From: a bacterium
Lineage (GTDB): Bacteria > Bacteroidota > Bacteroidia > NS11-12g > UBA955
Reading direction: 5' to 3'
DNA: 64,000 bases
NCBI GenBank assembly: GCA_029945665.1
Contig: JAQSCZ010000096.1
Coordinates: 28,862 to 92,861 of the forward strand
Shown here: piece after piece, positions 53,282 through 62,407 of the stretch
Layout of the letters: each line of letters opens with the position of its first letter
How positions within the stretch are numbered: the stretch's first letter is position 1
Notes under the pieces: generated by a model
What the model was told of the DNA's origin: nothing
Seen by the model: the letters and a program-made list of their open reading frames with translations, nothing else
Database searches by the model: none
Made by a program: the position numbers and the translations under genes

Positions 53282-53890
53282 CTAAGGAATATTCAAAAAC
53301 TTATGCGTTTGCAATGAGATTTGCCATTGAGGATTATCTTTGACATAAGCAATTATCAAAGGTGTATTACGCTCAGATTTGCTCCATTCTGGCTGCAAAT
53401 ACAACTTACAATCTTCCTTTAAGTCACCTACAAATGTCTCTGCCCATACAATATCGCTTGGGTGAAATACCACGGCTTTAAATTCATCAGCCTTTATCAA
53501 TGCTTCTTTAATCGGAAATTTAAATTTCTTTGGAGAAAGGCAAATCCAATCGATGTTACCTTGAATTGGATAGGCACCGGAAGTTTCAATATTCACTTGA
53601 ATACCTTCGGCATGAAGTGCATCAGTCAATGGATTTAGATCATACATCGCAGGCTCACCTCCAGTTATAACGCACAACTTGGCTTTGGCGCCTAATACCA
53701 TATTTACCAAATTCCCCACTGTTAATTGCGGGTGAATCGAAGCGTCCCAACTATCTTTCACATCACACCATACGCAACCTACATCACATCCGCCCAATCG
53801 AATAAAATAAGCAGCTGTGCCTGTATAATAGCCTTCACCTTGAATGGTGTAAAAATGCTCCATAACAGGATAAGTTGTCATCAAATCCAT
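53282..53890 (-). CDS. queE: 7-carboxy-7-deazaguanine synthase QueE
   Basis: QueE is the radical SAM enzyme that forms 7-carboxy-7-deazaguanine in the route to queuosine. The start FYTIQGEGYYTGTAAYFIRL is diagnostic, followed by the cluster motif C-x3-C-x2-C at Cys 35, 39 and 42 (GGCDVGCVWCD). VITGGEPAMYDL is the GGEP motif, and CLSPKKFKFP follows. The 202-residue length fits the short radical SAM core of the family. It lies 2 bases downstream of folD on the same strand, so the two are probably co-transcribed. QueG for the last step is at 40847. Confidence 0.93.
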   Translation of the reverse strand: MDLMTTYPVMEHFYTIQGEGYYTGTAAYFIRLGGCDVGCVWCDVKDSWDASIHPQLTVGNLVNMVLGAKAKLCVITGGEPAMYDLNPLTDALHAEGIQVNIETSGAYPIQGNIDWICLSPKKFKFPIKEALIKADEFKAVVFHPSDIVWAETFVGDLKEDCKLYLQPEWSKSERNTPLIIAYVKDNPQWQISLQTHKFLNIP

Positions 53891-53892
53891 GC

Positions 53893-54774
53893 CTAAAGTC
53901 CTAAATTAATTTTATACGCATAAAATGTATTACTCAACAATGCAGCAATAGTCATCAGTCCGACGCCACCAGGCACAGGGGTTAAATAAGCGGCAACTTC
54001 TTTCACTTCTTCAAAATCCACATCGCCTTTTAAATAAAATCCGCTTTTGCGTGATGCATCATCTATTCTTGTAATGCCTACATCAATAACTACAGCGCCC
54101 GGTTTCACCATGTTGGCTTTTACAAACCCTGGTTTGCCAAGTGCCACTATTAAAATATCAGCTTGGCGGGTATGGTGCTCAAGATGCACTGTTTTACTAT
54201 GACATAGGGTAACAGTACAATTACCATAAGGGCCATTGTTACTCATTAACAAACTCATCGGCCGACCAACAATATTACTTCTTCCTATGACCACACAGTG
54301 TTTACCAGTGGTAGGTATGTTGTAGGCTTCTAACATCATCATAATGCCAAGCGGAGTTGCAGAAACAAAGCCTTTATCACCTTTGGCTAATTTACCCATG
54401 TTAATGTAATGGAAACCATCGACATCTTTCAAGGGTGAAATCGATTGGGTAATCATGGTTTCGTTGATATGAGAGGGTAAAGGCGATTGAACAAGCAATC
54501 CATCAATGAATGGATTGTCATTTATCTGATTAATTTTTTCAAGCAACTCAGCCTCGGATGTAACACTCGGTAAACGAAGAATAGTAGATTCGAAACCCAA
54601 TGCTAAACTGTTGCGTTCTTTGCTATCAACATAGGTTCTACTGGCACCATCATCGCCCACTAAAATGGCAGCTAGATGTGGCTTGCGATGACCTTTAGCG
54701 ATTAAACCATTAAGCTCAAACCTTATGTTTTCCTTAATCTTTTCAGCAGTTGTTTTTCCGTCTAAAAGTACCAT
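53893..54774 (-). CDS. folD: Methylenetetrahydrofolate dehydrogenase/cyclohydrolase FolD
   Basis: FolD interconverts 5,10-methylene-, 5,10-methenyl- and 10-formyl-THF in the cytoplasm. The 293-residue protein keeps Tyr 48 and the catalytic Lys 52 in ASRTYVDSKERNS, VQSPLPSHI, KDVDGFHYINMGKL, the NADP-binding VVIGRSNIVGRPMSLLM, and the C-terminal TPVPGGVGLMTIAALLSNT. Its product is the PurN cofactor. The gene is the first of the folD-queE pair. Confidence 0.95.
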   Translation of the reverse strand: MVLLDGKTTAEKIKENIRFELNGLIAKGHRKPHLAAILVGDDGASRTYVDSKERNSLALGFESTILRLPSVTSEAELLEKINQINDNPFIDGLLVQSPLPSHINETMITQSISPLKDVDGFHYINMGKLAKGDKGFVSATPLGIMMMLEAYNIPTTGKHCVVIGRSNIVGRPMSLLMSNNGPYGNCTVTLCHSKTVHLEHHTRQADILIVALGKPGFVKANMVKPGAVVIDVGITRIDDASRKSGFYLKGDVDFEEVKEVAAYLTPVPGGVGLMTIAALLSNTFYAYKINLGL

Positions 54775-54819
54775 TTAAAATTCTGATGCAATATTACAAC
54801 CAATTTTGCTTTATTTCCT

Positions 54820-54827
54820 TAAATTTG
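54820..54827 (+). promoter_or_regulatory. Promoter -7 box of the lipoprotein-lipoprotein-protease operon
   Basis: TAAATTTG, 10 bases before the ATG at 54838. The -33 position has no TTG, so the match rests on the -7 box. Confidence 0.5.
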
Positions 54828-54837
54828 TAACATATTT

Positions 54838-55518
54838 ATGCAAAAATTATTCAGTCCTGTACTTGCCTTACTGCTATTATTGAGTATAGGCGCATGCAGA
54901 TCCAACAAGGAAGAACTGGTGTTAAAAGGAAATGAATACTTCCCATTAAAAATGGGCGTTATTCGCCTTTATCAAATAGATAGTTTTTTATATGACAATT
55001 ATACTGGGGATATTGATACTTTCTCGAAAGTTTACCGCGAGGAAATTAAAGACTTTTATATTGATAATGCAGGCGACACCAATTATGTTGTCAATTTAAG
55101 TTATTACAATATCTTTCGCGTTAAATGGGAAGTGCAACAAAGCTATTCTAGAAAAATAACTGGCAACTATGCCCTTGAAAACATCTACAACCACACTCAA
55201 GTGAAATTACTTTTTCCAATCAGTAAATACAAAACAAAGGGCTCCTCTTATATTTGGAATTTAAATATGTTTAATAACGACGAGGGTGCAAATGTCAAAT
55301 ACACTTCAGTTTTTACTTCATTCGACAATGGAAAAAGAGCCTTTAATGATTGCGTTAGTATAGGGCTACAAAAGCCTGAAGCTGGTGCCGTAAATAATAT
55401 TTACGAAGAAGTATATGCTAAAAACATAGGCTTGGTATACCGTCACATTGACCGTTCTGATTTTTTGACTTTAGGCAAAAGAGGAGGCTACGAAATTTTT
55501 GTTCGATTATTACCTTGA
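54838..55518 (+). CDS. Lipoprotein of unknown function (pair member 1)
   Basis: I do not recognise a named family. This 226-residue lipoprotein has lipobox SIGAC (Cys about 20), then a beta-rich domain beginning YFPLKMGVIRLYQIDSFLYD and ending in EEVYAKNIGLVYRHIDRSD. That last block is shared with the next protein (YEVYVKNIGLVYK), so the two are diverged tandem paralogs. Its place ahead of a subtilisin-like protease in one operon suggests they act together in the envelope; this is inference. A TAAATTTG box (54820-54827) ends 10 bases before the ATG. Confidence 0.75.
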   Translation: MQKLFSPVLALLLLLSIGACRSNKEELVLKGNEYFPLKMGVIRLYQIDSFLYDNYTGDIDTFSKVYREEIKDFYIDNAGDTNYVVNLSYYNIFRVKWEVQQSYSRKITGNYALENIYNHTQVKLLFPISKYKTKGSSYIWNLNMFNNDEGANVKYTSVFTSFDNGKRAFNDCVSIGLQKPEAGAVNNIYEEVYAKNIGLVYRHIDRSDFLTLGKRGGYEIFVRLLP

Positions 55519-56183
55519 TAAACAAGCGTCATCTATATATCACCCTTTTAATTTTTGTATTCATTGGCTGCAAAAAAGATGATTATGAAACTGTCAACCG
55601 TTCTTTTGGCAAAGGTTATCTCCATGGTAAGCTAGGTTCCTATAATATTTACAAAATTGAGGAAATAATTTACGATGATTTTTTTAACACCATTGATACC
55701 CAAAGATATCAAATAAAAGAACTCAATGAATCTTATTTCTTGGATAATTTGAATCGAAACTCGATGCGCATTGAACGCTATAAACTCAATTCAAAATTAC
55801 AGTGGGATATTTTAAATGTTTACTACTCAACCGAAGATAATTATTCAGCAGAACGAATTGAAGAGAACAAACGATTGATTAAACTATCCTTCCCGTTTAC
55901 TGTTGACGCGATTTGGAATACCAATCAAAACAATAGCGACAATCCAATAACAGTCTTTTACGATTTTATTAATGAACCCTATCAAATAGATACTTTTCAA
56001 TTCGACAGTGCTATTGCTGTTCGAAACGAATATATAAACACCCCAATAAGACAAAGGCAATACTACGAAGTGTATGTTAAAAACATTGGCTTAGTTTATA
56101 AAAATTTTATAAGTATTGATAAAAATGCTGGACGTCAAAGGGGCTCAAAAATCAAACAACAACTAATCACCTATGTTCGATAA
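55515..56183 (+). CDS. Lipoprotein of unknown function (pair member 2), TTG start
   Basis: This 222-residue lipoprotein is related to the one upstream by the shared C-terminal block YYEVYVKNIGLVYKNF and similar overall layout (GSYNIYKIEEIIYDDFFN near the start). The signal MINKRHLYITLLIFVFIGC has a good lipobox (FIGC, Cys about 19). It can be complete only if translation starts at the TTG at 55515, which overlaps the stop of the previous gene as TTGA, so this TTG is probably a genuine coupled start. The C-terminus is Arg/Gln/Lys-rich. It overlaps the protease start by 11 bases. Confidence 0.72.
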   Translation: MINKRHLYITLLIFVFIGCKKDDYETVNRSFGKGYLHGKLGSYNIYKIEEIIYDDFFNTIDTQRYQIKELNESYFLDNLNRNSMRIERYKLNSKLQWDILNVYYSTEDNYSAERIEENKRLIKLSFPFTVDAIWNTNQNNSDNPITVFYDFINEPYQIDTFQFDSAIAVRNEYINTPIRQRQYYEVYVKNIGLVYKNFISIDKNAGRQRGSKIKQQLITYVR

Positions 56184-57885
56184 GAAAATATTCACTATTG
56201 CATTTTTTTTCCTCCAATTGCTTCAATTATCAGGCGAAGAAACGGCTTCTTACTATTACATTTATTTAAAAGATAAAACGGCTTCAACTTATAGTATCGA
56301 TAGACCTTTAGAATTTTTAAGTCAAAAGGCGATTGAACGCAGGTTAAAAAATAAAATTGATCTTAACGAAACTGATTTACCCATTAATAGCAATTATATA
56401 AAGATTATCAATGAGACTTGTAATTGCCAAATACTAAATACCAGCAAGTGGTTAAATGCTGTTGAAATTTCGGCTATTGATACCCAAAATATCAACAAAA
56501 TACGGGCACTAAATTTTGTTCAAGCTATCAAATACCTGGGTACTATAAAGCAAAGCAAAATTGCAAGCATAGCGCCTCTAGATAGCGCCTATTACAATTA
56601 CTTTAACACACCTAAAATTCCATACAAACAGCAACTAAAGCCTGATGATTATGGCCAAGCATTTACCCAAAATAACCAACTCAACCTTTTGCCGCTTCAC
56701 AATAGCCAATTTAGAGGCCAAGGTATCACAGTTGCGATTATCGACGCTGGATTCTTGAATGTGTACAAAACACCAGGAATGTACTTCAACTTAAATACGC
56801 TGGTAGTTCACGATTTTGTGGCCCACGACAACAGTGTATGGGAAGATGATAGACATGGGGCCAATTGTTTGAGTTTTATGAAAACCAATGATCCTGGCAC
56901 TTACATTGGATCTGCACCTTTGGCCACTTATATTTTATTGAGAAGCGAAGAAGCTGCAACAGAATACCCAACCGAGGAAGTGAATTGGATAAGCGCTGCT
57001 GAATTTGCAGACAGTTGTGGTGTTGATTTAATTAGTTCATCGCTTGGATATAATACATTCAACGAAAGTGCTTTAAACCATACCCATGCCGACCTCAATG
57101 GCACAACCTCTATTATTGCTAAGGCCGCTAACATAGCGCGATTAAAAGGCATTTATGTCGTTGTAAGTGCTGGCAATGAAGGCAAAAGTGCTTGGCATAA
57201 AATAGGCACACCTTCTGATGCCATTGGTGCATTAACAATAGGCGCAACAGATGGAGACGGTTACCATGCCGACTTTAGTTCATTTGGACCGAGTGCGGAC
57301 TTACGGGTTAAACCCGACTTTGTTGCCATGGGAAAAAAAGCAATTGTAGCCTCCAAAGGCGGTACTTATGCAGGCAATGGAACATCTTATTCAACACCTT
57401 TATTTGCGGGAGCACTCGCATGTTTAATGCAAGCTTGTCCGAATAACACCTATGAGGAAATTAAGCAAGCCTTAATAAAAAGTGCGACTCACCAAGCGAT
57501 GCCCGATAGTGCGTATGGCTATGGCATGCCTGATTTTGCTTTAGCAGCCATGTTTCTTGGTAATTATTTGGGCCTGGATACAAGCAAGGATATTTTTTGG
57601 GAAAATTCTATCCCAACCACATTTCAAAATCAAAACATTTATTTTAGAAGTGGTAGTAATCAAACTATTGAAATAAAAATTACAGGGACAAGAAAAAAGA
57701 AAACCAAACAATTAATTGCTAAAAAAATAATGCTAAAAAATGGCGAATGGTTAAACAATGATGAATTATTTCTCATTTTAAACAATGGCAAAAAATTAAA
57801 AAAGCGCAAAAGATTAAATACACTAAGCTTCGAGCTTGTTACCTCAACGGCCACCTATCAGAGAGTTTTCAAACTGGCCAAATAG
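56173..57885 (+). CDS. Exported subtilisin-like (S8) serine protease
   Basis: This 570-residue secreted protease has the full catalytic triad: Asp 191 (VAIIDAGFLN), His 228 (DDRHGANCLSF) and Ser 405 (GNGTSYSTPLFAGALACLM), with the oxyanion Asn 335 in VSAGNEGKS. Residues 20-180 are a propeptide-like region with LEFLSQKAIERRLKNKIDL and DLPINSNYI, as in many Bacteroidota S8 enzymes. After the catalytic domain comes a short C-terminal domain of about 90 residues, unusually rich in lysine (RKKKTKQL, KKLKKRKR). I see no T9SS sorting domain, so it should stay periplasmic or leave by another route. It overlaps the lipoprotein gene upstream by 11 bases. Confidence 0.9.
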   Translation: MFDKKIFTIAFFFLQLLQLSGEETASYYYIYLKDKTASTYSIDRPLEFLSQKAIERRLKNKIDLNETDLPINSNYIKIINETCNCQILNTSKWLNAVEISAIDTQNINKIRALNFVQAIKYLGTIKQSKIASIAPLDSAYYNYFNTPKIPYKQQLKPDDYGQAFTQNNQLNLLPLHNSQFRGQGITVAIIDAGFLNVYKTPGMYFNLNTLVVHDFVAHDNSVWEDDRHGANCLSFMKTNDPGTYIGSAPLATYILLRSEEAATEYPTEEVNWISAAEFADSCGVDLISSSLGYNTFNESALNHTHADLNGTTSIIAKAANIARLKGIYVVVSAGNEGKSAWHKIGTPSDAIGALTIGATDGDGYHADFSSFGPSADLRVKPDFVAMGKKAIVASKGGTYAGNGTSYSTPLFAGALACLMQACPNNTYEEIKQALIKSATHQAMPDSAYGYGMPDFALAAMFLGNYLGLDTSKDIFWENSIPTTFQNQNIYFRSGSNQTIEIKITGTRKKKTKQLIAKKIMLKNGEWLNNDELFLILNNGKKLKKRKRLNTLSFELVTSTATYQRVFKLAK

Positions 57886-57893
57886 TTTGGTAT

Positions 57894-58613
57894 TTATTCG
57901 ATGTTTAAATCGAGAATTCCTGGTTGTTTTTTAGATAAGCTGTATTTAAAATGGATATTGGTGATAAAAGAATCGCGCTGTACCTCCATTAAATAATTAA
58001 CAATTGGCAGTTCTGAGCCATCATTTTGTGTTGCACTATAGGTTGAAAATCGTGTAATTTTAAATGCTTTTACGACCCCATAAATTGAATCAATTTCATT
58101 TAACTGTGATTTAAATTCATTGACACTGGTTTTATCTTTAATGTCAAAATAAAGCTGACTATAAATCTCATCATAGTTTCGAGTATTAAAGGCATTGCCA
58201 ACCTTCACACATTCCTTAATATTTGTTTTTATCATTTCAAGGGTATCTATACCATAGCTGGCTTCCGCTTTTTTAATACTGCCATTCAACTTTCTTTCAA
58301 TACTAATTTTCAAACCATCAAATTCATTTTTATCTTCAATGCTCCAGTAATCAAAGAAAGCCAATGCGCCCATTGACAGAATATTTTCATCGTTAATTTC
58401 AGGATTGTTAATTAAATCGCCACCCGATAAAGTAATGGTTTTATAATTTGCTTTTAATGAGCCAATACCTTTAACTGAGCCAATTATCACCTTTTGGGCA
58501 CCTAGTAACTTTGAAATTTCTGACATGGCTTGCTGATCCGAAGTTGAAGTACAAGAGGAAATAATAAAAAGTAAAATAAAACTGATTCGTAAAATTGGAT
58601 AAGTCAAACGCAT
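57894..58613 (-). CDS. Lipoprotein of unknown function
   Basis: I do not recognise this 239-residue protein. It has a signal peptide with lipobox IISSC (Cys about 21) followed by a Ser/Thr tether, and a body of alternating beta strands and helices (LKISIERKLNGSIKKAEASYG, YSQLYFDIKDKTSVNEFKSQ quoted in part). No catalytic motif is visible. It converges on the protease gene with 8 bases between the stops. TACTTTTG (58619-58626, minus strand) ends 5 bases before the ATG, so its mRNA may have almost no leader. Confidence 0.65.
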   Translation of the reverse strand: MRLTYPILRISFILLFIISSCTSTSDQQAMSEISKLLGAQKVIIGSVKGIGSLKANYKTITLSGGDLINNPEINDENILSMGALAFFDYWSIEDKNEFDGLKISIERKLNGSIKKAEASYGIDTLEMIKTNIKECVKVGNAFNTRNYDEIYSQLYFDIKDKTSVNEFKSQLNEIDSIYGVVKAFKITRFSTYSATQNDGSELPIVNYLMEVQRDSFITNIHFKYSLSKKQPGILDLNIE

Positions 58614-58618
58614 GGTTG

Positions 58619-58626
58619 CAAAAGTA
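58619..58626 (-). promoter_or_regulatory. Promoter -7 box of the 57894-58613 lipoprotein gene
   Basis: Minus-strand TACTTTTG, CAACC, then ATG at 58613. No -33 TTG at standard spacing. Confidence 0.45.
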
Positions 58627-58695
58627 TTCTATATTTAAATTAATTTGGTGATATCAAATATCTTCTTGAATATTGTTATCAATAATTTAAATTTT

Positions 58696-59232
58696 ATGGA
58701 TCAAAATGAAACAGTTGGCAATTCAAATACATTGGCCAAACGACCGACCTTTATTACCGTATTATGTATCATTTCATTCATATTAAGTGCATTTGCTTTT
58801 TTTAATGGTTTTGTGTCAATTATCAAAGCAAACTTAGCCAACAGTGCAGCATTAGCTGTTAACTCCCTTGATAGTTTCGAAAGCATCATTGTGATAGATT
58901 CCCTGTCAACACCGGAGCAAAAAAATGCGCAATTATTTGCTAAAAAAATACTTGAAAGTACCAAGAGCAGTTTCGACAGTCAAAAAATACTTTATAATGC
59001 ATTTTCTACCTTTTCTTATGCCTTACTCACTTTGTTTGGTGCATTGTTAATGTGGCGATTGCGTAAAATTGGTTACTGGATTTATTTGTTTGGGATAATT
59101 ATATCAGTTGTTGCTCCGATCGTTATCTATGGTTCAGGGAATTGGATTGGTATATTTGCCTCGGTAGTAATGGGCGTAATTGGTTTAACCATGGTTATTC
59201 TATTTACCATCAATAAAGAGCATCTGAAGTAA
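58696..59232 (+). CDS. Small four-helix membrane protein of unknown function
   Basis: This 178-residue integral membrane protein has four hydrophobic segments: TFITVLCIISFILSAFAFFNG, FSTFSYALLTLFGALLMW, IGYWIYLFGIIISVVAPIVIY (quoted in part), and WIGIFASVVMGVIGLTMVIL. The first two are separated by a periplasmic or cytoplasmic loop of about 55 residues. I placed the start at the ATG at 58696 (MDQNETVGNSN) instead of 58645, because the extra upstream residues would add a spurious hydrophobic stretch. The family resembles uncharacterised membrane proteins common in Bacteroidota; no function can be given. Confidence 0.65.
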   Translation: MDQNETVGNSNTLAKRPTFITVLCIISFILSAFAFFNGFVSIIKANLANSAALAVNSLDSFESIIVIDSLSTPEQKNAQLFAKKILESTKSSFDSQKILYNAFSTFSYALLTLFGALLMWRLRKIGYWIYLFGIIISVVAPIVIYGSGNWIGIFASVVMGVIGLTMVILFTINKEHLK

Positions 59233-59334
59233 AAAATTACAATTTTAAAATTCGAATGAAAGATTAGAATTTTTTTATTTCTAAAGTTTTTATATTATTG
59301 TGACATGGAAAATAATATCATCGACAATGGCTAA

Positions 59335-59655
59335 ATGAATGGCACGCAGCAATTACCAAATTCAACGGCCGTATTAGTACTTGGAATTTTATCAATTGTA
59401 TTCTGCCTTTGTTATGGTGTTGTGGGTTTAACCTTGGGTATTATTGGATTGGTTTTAGCCAATAAATCGCTTAAACTTTACACGTCCTCTCCGAATTTGT
59501 ATACAACTACCTCGTATAAAAATTTAGCCGCTGGTAGAGTTTGTGCAATTATCGGCACTTGTTTAAGCAGCATTTATATCCTTATTATAATTATTGCAAT
59601 AGCTTATGCTGGCAGCATGGGTGCCTTCAATCCTATGTTGAATGGTTTAAGATAA
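59335..59655 (+). CDS. CCC-motif/DUF4190-like small membrane protein
   Basis: This 106-residue protein has two membrane helices (VLVLGILSIVFCLCYGVVGLTLG quoted in part: GILSIVFCLCYGVVGLTLG; and GTCLSSIYILIIIIAIAYAG), separated by a polar segment with SLKLYTSSPNLYTTTSY. This layout, with the FCLCYGVVGLTLGIIGLVLA core, is typical of the CCC-motif membrane proteins of Bacteroidota, which often precede a DUF2752 gene as here. The function is unknown. The downstream gene starts 2 bases after its stop. Confidence 0.72.
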   Translation: MNGTQQLPNSTAVLVLGILSIVFCLCYGVVGLTLGIIGLVLANKSLKLYTSSPNLYTTTSYKNLAAGRVCAIIGTCLSSIYILIIIIAIAYAGSMGAFNPMLNGLR

Positions 59656-59657
59656 AC

Positions 59658-59939
59658 ATGTTCACTTGTCCCATCAAACAAAACATTGGGATACCTTGTC
59701 CAGGCTGTGGAATGCAGAGAAGTACTATTGAATTATTTCATGGTCATTTTATAACTTCGCTTAAATATTATCCGGCCTTACTCCCACTGGCGCTCATGTT
59801 TATTTATTTACTATTTCATTTGAATTTCAAATTTAAAAATGGCGCTCAATATCTTAAACTCCTTTTTATTTTCAATATTTCAATCATCTACCTTTCATTT
59901 ATTTTAAGTTTTTTTGACATTTGGTTTTATAAAAAATAA
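59658..59939 (+). CDS. DUF2752 family membrane protein
   Basis: This 93-residue protein carries the DUF2752 signature CPGCGMQRSTIELFHG followed by two hydrophobic helices (ALLPLALMFIYLLFHL and LFIFNISIIYLSFILSFF). The function is unknown. The ATG at 59658, 2 bases after the previous stop, gives the proper family start MFTCPIKQNIGIPCPGCG. The longer open frame that begins at 59541 runs inside the upstream gene in another frame and is not real coding sequence. Confidence 0.82.
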   Translation: MFTCPIKQNIGIPCPGCGMQRSTIELFHGHFITSLKYYPALLPLALMFIYLLFHLNFKFKNGAQYLKLLFIFNISIIYLSFILSFFDIWFYKK

Positions 59940-59964
59940 AATCTTCAAATAGAGGTCAATGACC

Positions 59965-59994
59965 TTTTTTATTCTGTACTTTTAATTAAGTTTG
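59965..59994 (+). promoter_or_regulatory. Promoter of the isocitrate dehydrogenase gene
   Basis: TTT (59965-59967), 19 bases, TAAGTTTG (59987-59994), with the ATG at 60012 17 bases downstream. Confidence 0.55.
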
Positions 59995-60011
59995 CAAAAA
60001 AGAATTAGAGT

Positions 60012-61253
60012 ATGCAAAAAATAAAAGTAGCGAACCCTGTGGTTGAACTAGACGGAGACGAAATGACCCGTATTATCTGGAAATTTATTAAAGACAAATT
60101 AATTGTACCCTATCTTGACCTTGATATTAAATACTACGACTTAGGTATGGAAAGCAGAGATCAAACCAATGATCAAATAACAATTGACGCGGCCGAAGCC
60201 ATTAAAAAATATAATGTAGGTATTAAATGTGCTACGATTACACCTGATGAAGCACGTGTAGAAGAATTTAAGTTGAAACAAATGTGGAAGAGCCCGAATG
60301 GCACTATCCGTAATATTTTAGATGGCACTGTTTTCAGAGAGCCTATTGTTTGTAGCAATGTACCGCGTTTGGTACCTAATTGGACAGCACCTATTTGCAT
60401 AGGCCGTCATGCTTTTGGTGATCAGTACCGTGCTACCGATTTCGTAACCAAAGGCAAAGGTAAATTAACTGTTAGCTTTACGCCTGAAGATGGCAGCCCT
60501 GCTCAATCTTTCGAAGTCTATAATTTTAAAGGCGACGGCGTTGCACTTGCAATGTATAATACCGATGAATCTATTAAAGGTTTTGCTCATTCATGCTTTA
60601 ACCAAGCATTGGGCAAAAAATGGCCTTTATACCTTTCTACTAAAAACACCATTTTGAAAAAATACGATGGTCGTTTTAAAGATATATTCGAAGAAATATA
60701 CCAAGCAGATTACAAAACAAAATTTGAAGCAGCGGGTATCGTTTACGAGCACCGCTTAATTGACGACATGGTTGCTAGTGCTTTAAAATGGAATGGTAAT
60801 TTCGTATGGGCATGCAAAAACTATGATGGCGATGTTCAATCTGACACTGTGGCTCAGGGTTTTGGATCATTAGGCTTAATGACTTCTGTATTGGTAACTC
60901 CCGATGGAACAACAATGGAAGCCGAAGCGGCGCATGGCACTGTAACCCGTCACTTCCGCGATCACCAAGCTGGAAAACCAACTTCAACCAATCCTATCGC
61001 TTCAATTTTTGCTTGGACCAGAGGTTTAGAGTTCAGAGGTAAATTAGATAACAACCAAGAACTAATTAATTTCTGTCATACACTAGAACAAGTTTGTGTT
61101 GAGGTTGTAGAAAGTGGAAAAATGACCAAAGACTTAGCTGTTTGTATCCATGGTAATAAAGTAACGCATGGCGAACACTATTTATACACTGAAGAATTCT
61201 TAGATGAATTAGACAAAGGATTAAAAAACCGTTTGGCTGGCAGTGCTGCTTAA
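60012..61253 (+). CDS. icd: NADP-dependent isocitrate dehydrogenase (eukaryotic-like class)
   Basis: This TCA-cycle enzyme converts isocitrate to 2-oxoglutarate and CO2 with reduction of NADP. The 413-residue homodimeric form belongs to the class that also includes eukaryotic NADP-IDH, as shown by [16 protein letters not shown] at the start, [39 protein letters not shown] and [23 protein letters not shown] (quoted in part: [12 protein letters not shown]). Substrate-binding Ser and Arg residues in the SPNGTIRN block and the metal Asp in [12 protein letters not shown] are present. It is monocistronic, with its own promoter and a perfect hairpin terminator. Confidence 0.96.
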   Translation: MQKIKVANPVVELDGDEMTRIIWKFIKDKLIVPYLDLDIKYYDLGMESRDQTNDQITIDAAEAIKKYNVGIKCATITPDEARVEEFKLKQMWKSPNGTIRNILDGTVFREPIVCSNVPRLVPNWTAPICIGRHAFGDQYRATDFVTKGKGKLTVSFTPEDGSPAQSFEVYNFKGDGVALAMYNTDESIKGFAHSCFNQALGKKWPLYLSTKNTILKKYDGRFKDIFEEIYQADYKTKFEAAGIVYEHRLIDDMVASALKWNGNFVWACKNYDGDVQSDTVAQGFGSLGLMTSVLVTPDGTTMEAEAAHGTVTRHFRDHQAGKPTSTNPIASIFAWTRGLEFRGKLDNNQELINFCHTLEQVCVEVVESGKMTKDLAVCIHGNKVTHGEHYLYTEEFLDELDKGLKNRLAGSAA

Positions 61254-61278
61254 GAAAGCAACTATTAAAAATAATGAA

Positions 61279-61309
61279 AAAGGTGAATTATAAAATTCAC
61301 CTTTTTTTT
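61279..61309 (+). terminator. Rho-independent terminator after icd
   Basis: AAAGGTGAATT (61279-61289) pairs perfectly with AATTCACCTTT (61294-61304) around ATAA, and a run of T follows. A-rich sequence on the left makes it potentially usable in both directions. Confidence 0.9.
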
Positions 61310-61344
61310 ATGCATTGAAAAATCAATACTTTTATCTTTTAAAC

Positions 61345-62310
61345 TTAGCAATTCAGTCCTGTGGCTATTAGTTGCCCAACTACTTTTGCCATGGCTTTAC
61401 CGTTCGTATCCAATGAAGGATTAACCTCGGTAATTTCAAATGCCCCTAATTTTTCTTCGGCCATTAAATGCTTAAATATTAACTCAGCTTGTGCAATTGT
61501 TAAACCATCTGGAGCGGTCGTACCTGTTCCAGTTGAGATTGTTGGATCTAAAGAATCGGCATCGAAAGAAACATAAAGGATGTCACAATGTGCCAAGGTT
61601 GACAAAGTCTTTTGTAGTACTTGTTCAATGCCTTGTGTTTTTATATCCTGAGGTTCGAAAGTAGTTACGCCCATTCTGCGAATGATACCCCATTCCTCCT
61701 CTTCAGCATCTCGAACGCCTATTAGAACTAAATCTTTGATATCGAATTTAGGAGCAATTTTATTCAACCCCAATTGTTTTAATTCATTCCAATAGTAGGC
61801 AAGATCTTCAGAAACAGCGTTCTTTTGCATTTCTTGATTATCCATTCCAGTTAAGGCAGCCAATGGCATACCATGCATATTGCCGGAAGGTGTAGTATAA
61901 GGTGAGTGTAGGTCGGCGTGTGCATCTATCCAAATAACACCAATGGTTTTATCTGGATTGGCATTTTTCAGTCCGCTTAAACCACCAATAGCATTGCTGT
62001 GGTCGCCCGATAGAATTATAGGAAATCGTTGGTTATTAATACTTTGAACAACTTTATCATTCAAAACTTGCATTGCTTCAACAATGCCTTCAATGTGTTT
62101 GCCATAATCATGCGAAAGATTAACCGTATTAAAACTGCGATTGTCGAGTACTTCGAATTCATTGATTACGAGTCCTATACTCTCTAGTTCATCTTTCACA
62201 GCTTGAGGACCCTGAGCTGCGCCACTTTTACCAGCACCAATATCGCATTGGGATAAAATAAAAATTGGATGTTTATTACCACTTAACATATTTAGATTCG
62301 ATTGAACCAT
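61345..62310 (-). CDS. rocF: Arginase
   Basis: Arginase hydrolyses L-arginine to ornithine and urea with a dinuclear manganese centre. In this 321-residue protein the metal ligands appear in LSGDHSNAIGG, WIDAHADLHSP and SFDADSLDPTIS. ILSQCDIGAGKSGAAQGP near the start and GAFEITEVNPSLD near the end are also typical. An agmatinase or formimidoglutamase is less likely, given the N-terminal loop and the H-A-D-L-H context. It is downstream of the ECF sigma gene on the same strand, but a strong terminator at 62408-62438 separates them. Confidence 0.92.
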   Translation of the reverse strand: MVQSNLNMLSGNKHPIFILSQCDIGAGKSGAAQGPQAVKDELESIGLVINEFEVLDNRSFNTVNLSHDYGKHIEGIVEAMQVLNDKVVQSINNQRFPIILSGDHSNAIGGLSGLKNANPDKTIGVIWIDAHADLHSPYTTPSGNMHGMPLAALTGMDNQEMQKNAVSEDLAYYWNELKQLGLNKIAPKFDIKDLVLIGVRDAEEEEWGIIRRMGVTTFEPQDIKTQGIEQVLQKTLSTLAHCDILYVSFDADSLDPTISTGTGTTAPDGLTIAQAELIFKHLMAEEKLGAFEITEVNPSLDTNGKAMAKVVGQLIATGLNC

Positions 62311-62407
62311 GCTGCAAATTTCGTTGAATATTGGTAGACCGCCAAATTTCGCAATCTTATTTCGCCGAATTAAAGTAATTTAAAACTCTAAATACAGATA
62401 AAAAAAC

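Noticed and set aside
59541-59657. Longer N-terminus for the DUF2752 protein
   Set aside because: The extra codons lie inside the upstream membrane-protein gene in a different frame and read as Tyr/Cys/His-rich noise; the family starts at the ATG at 59658.
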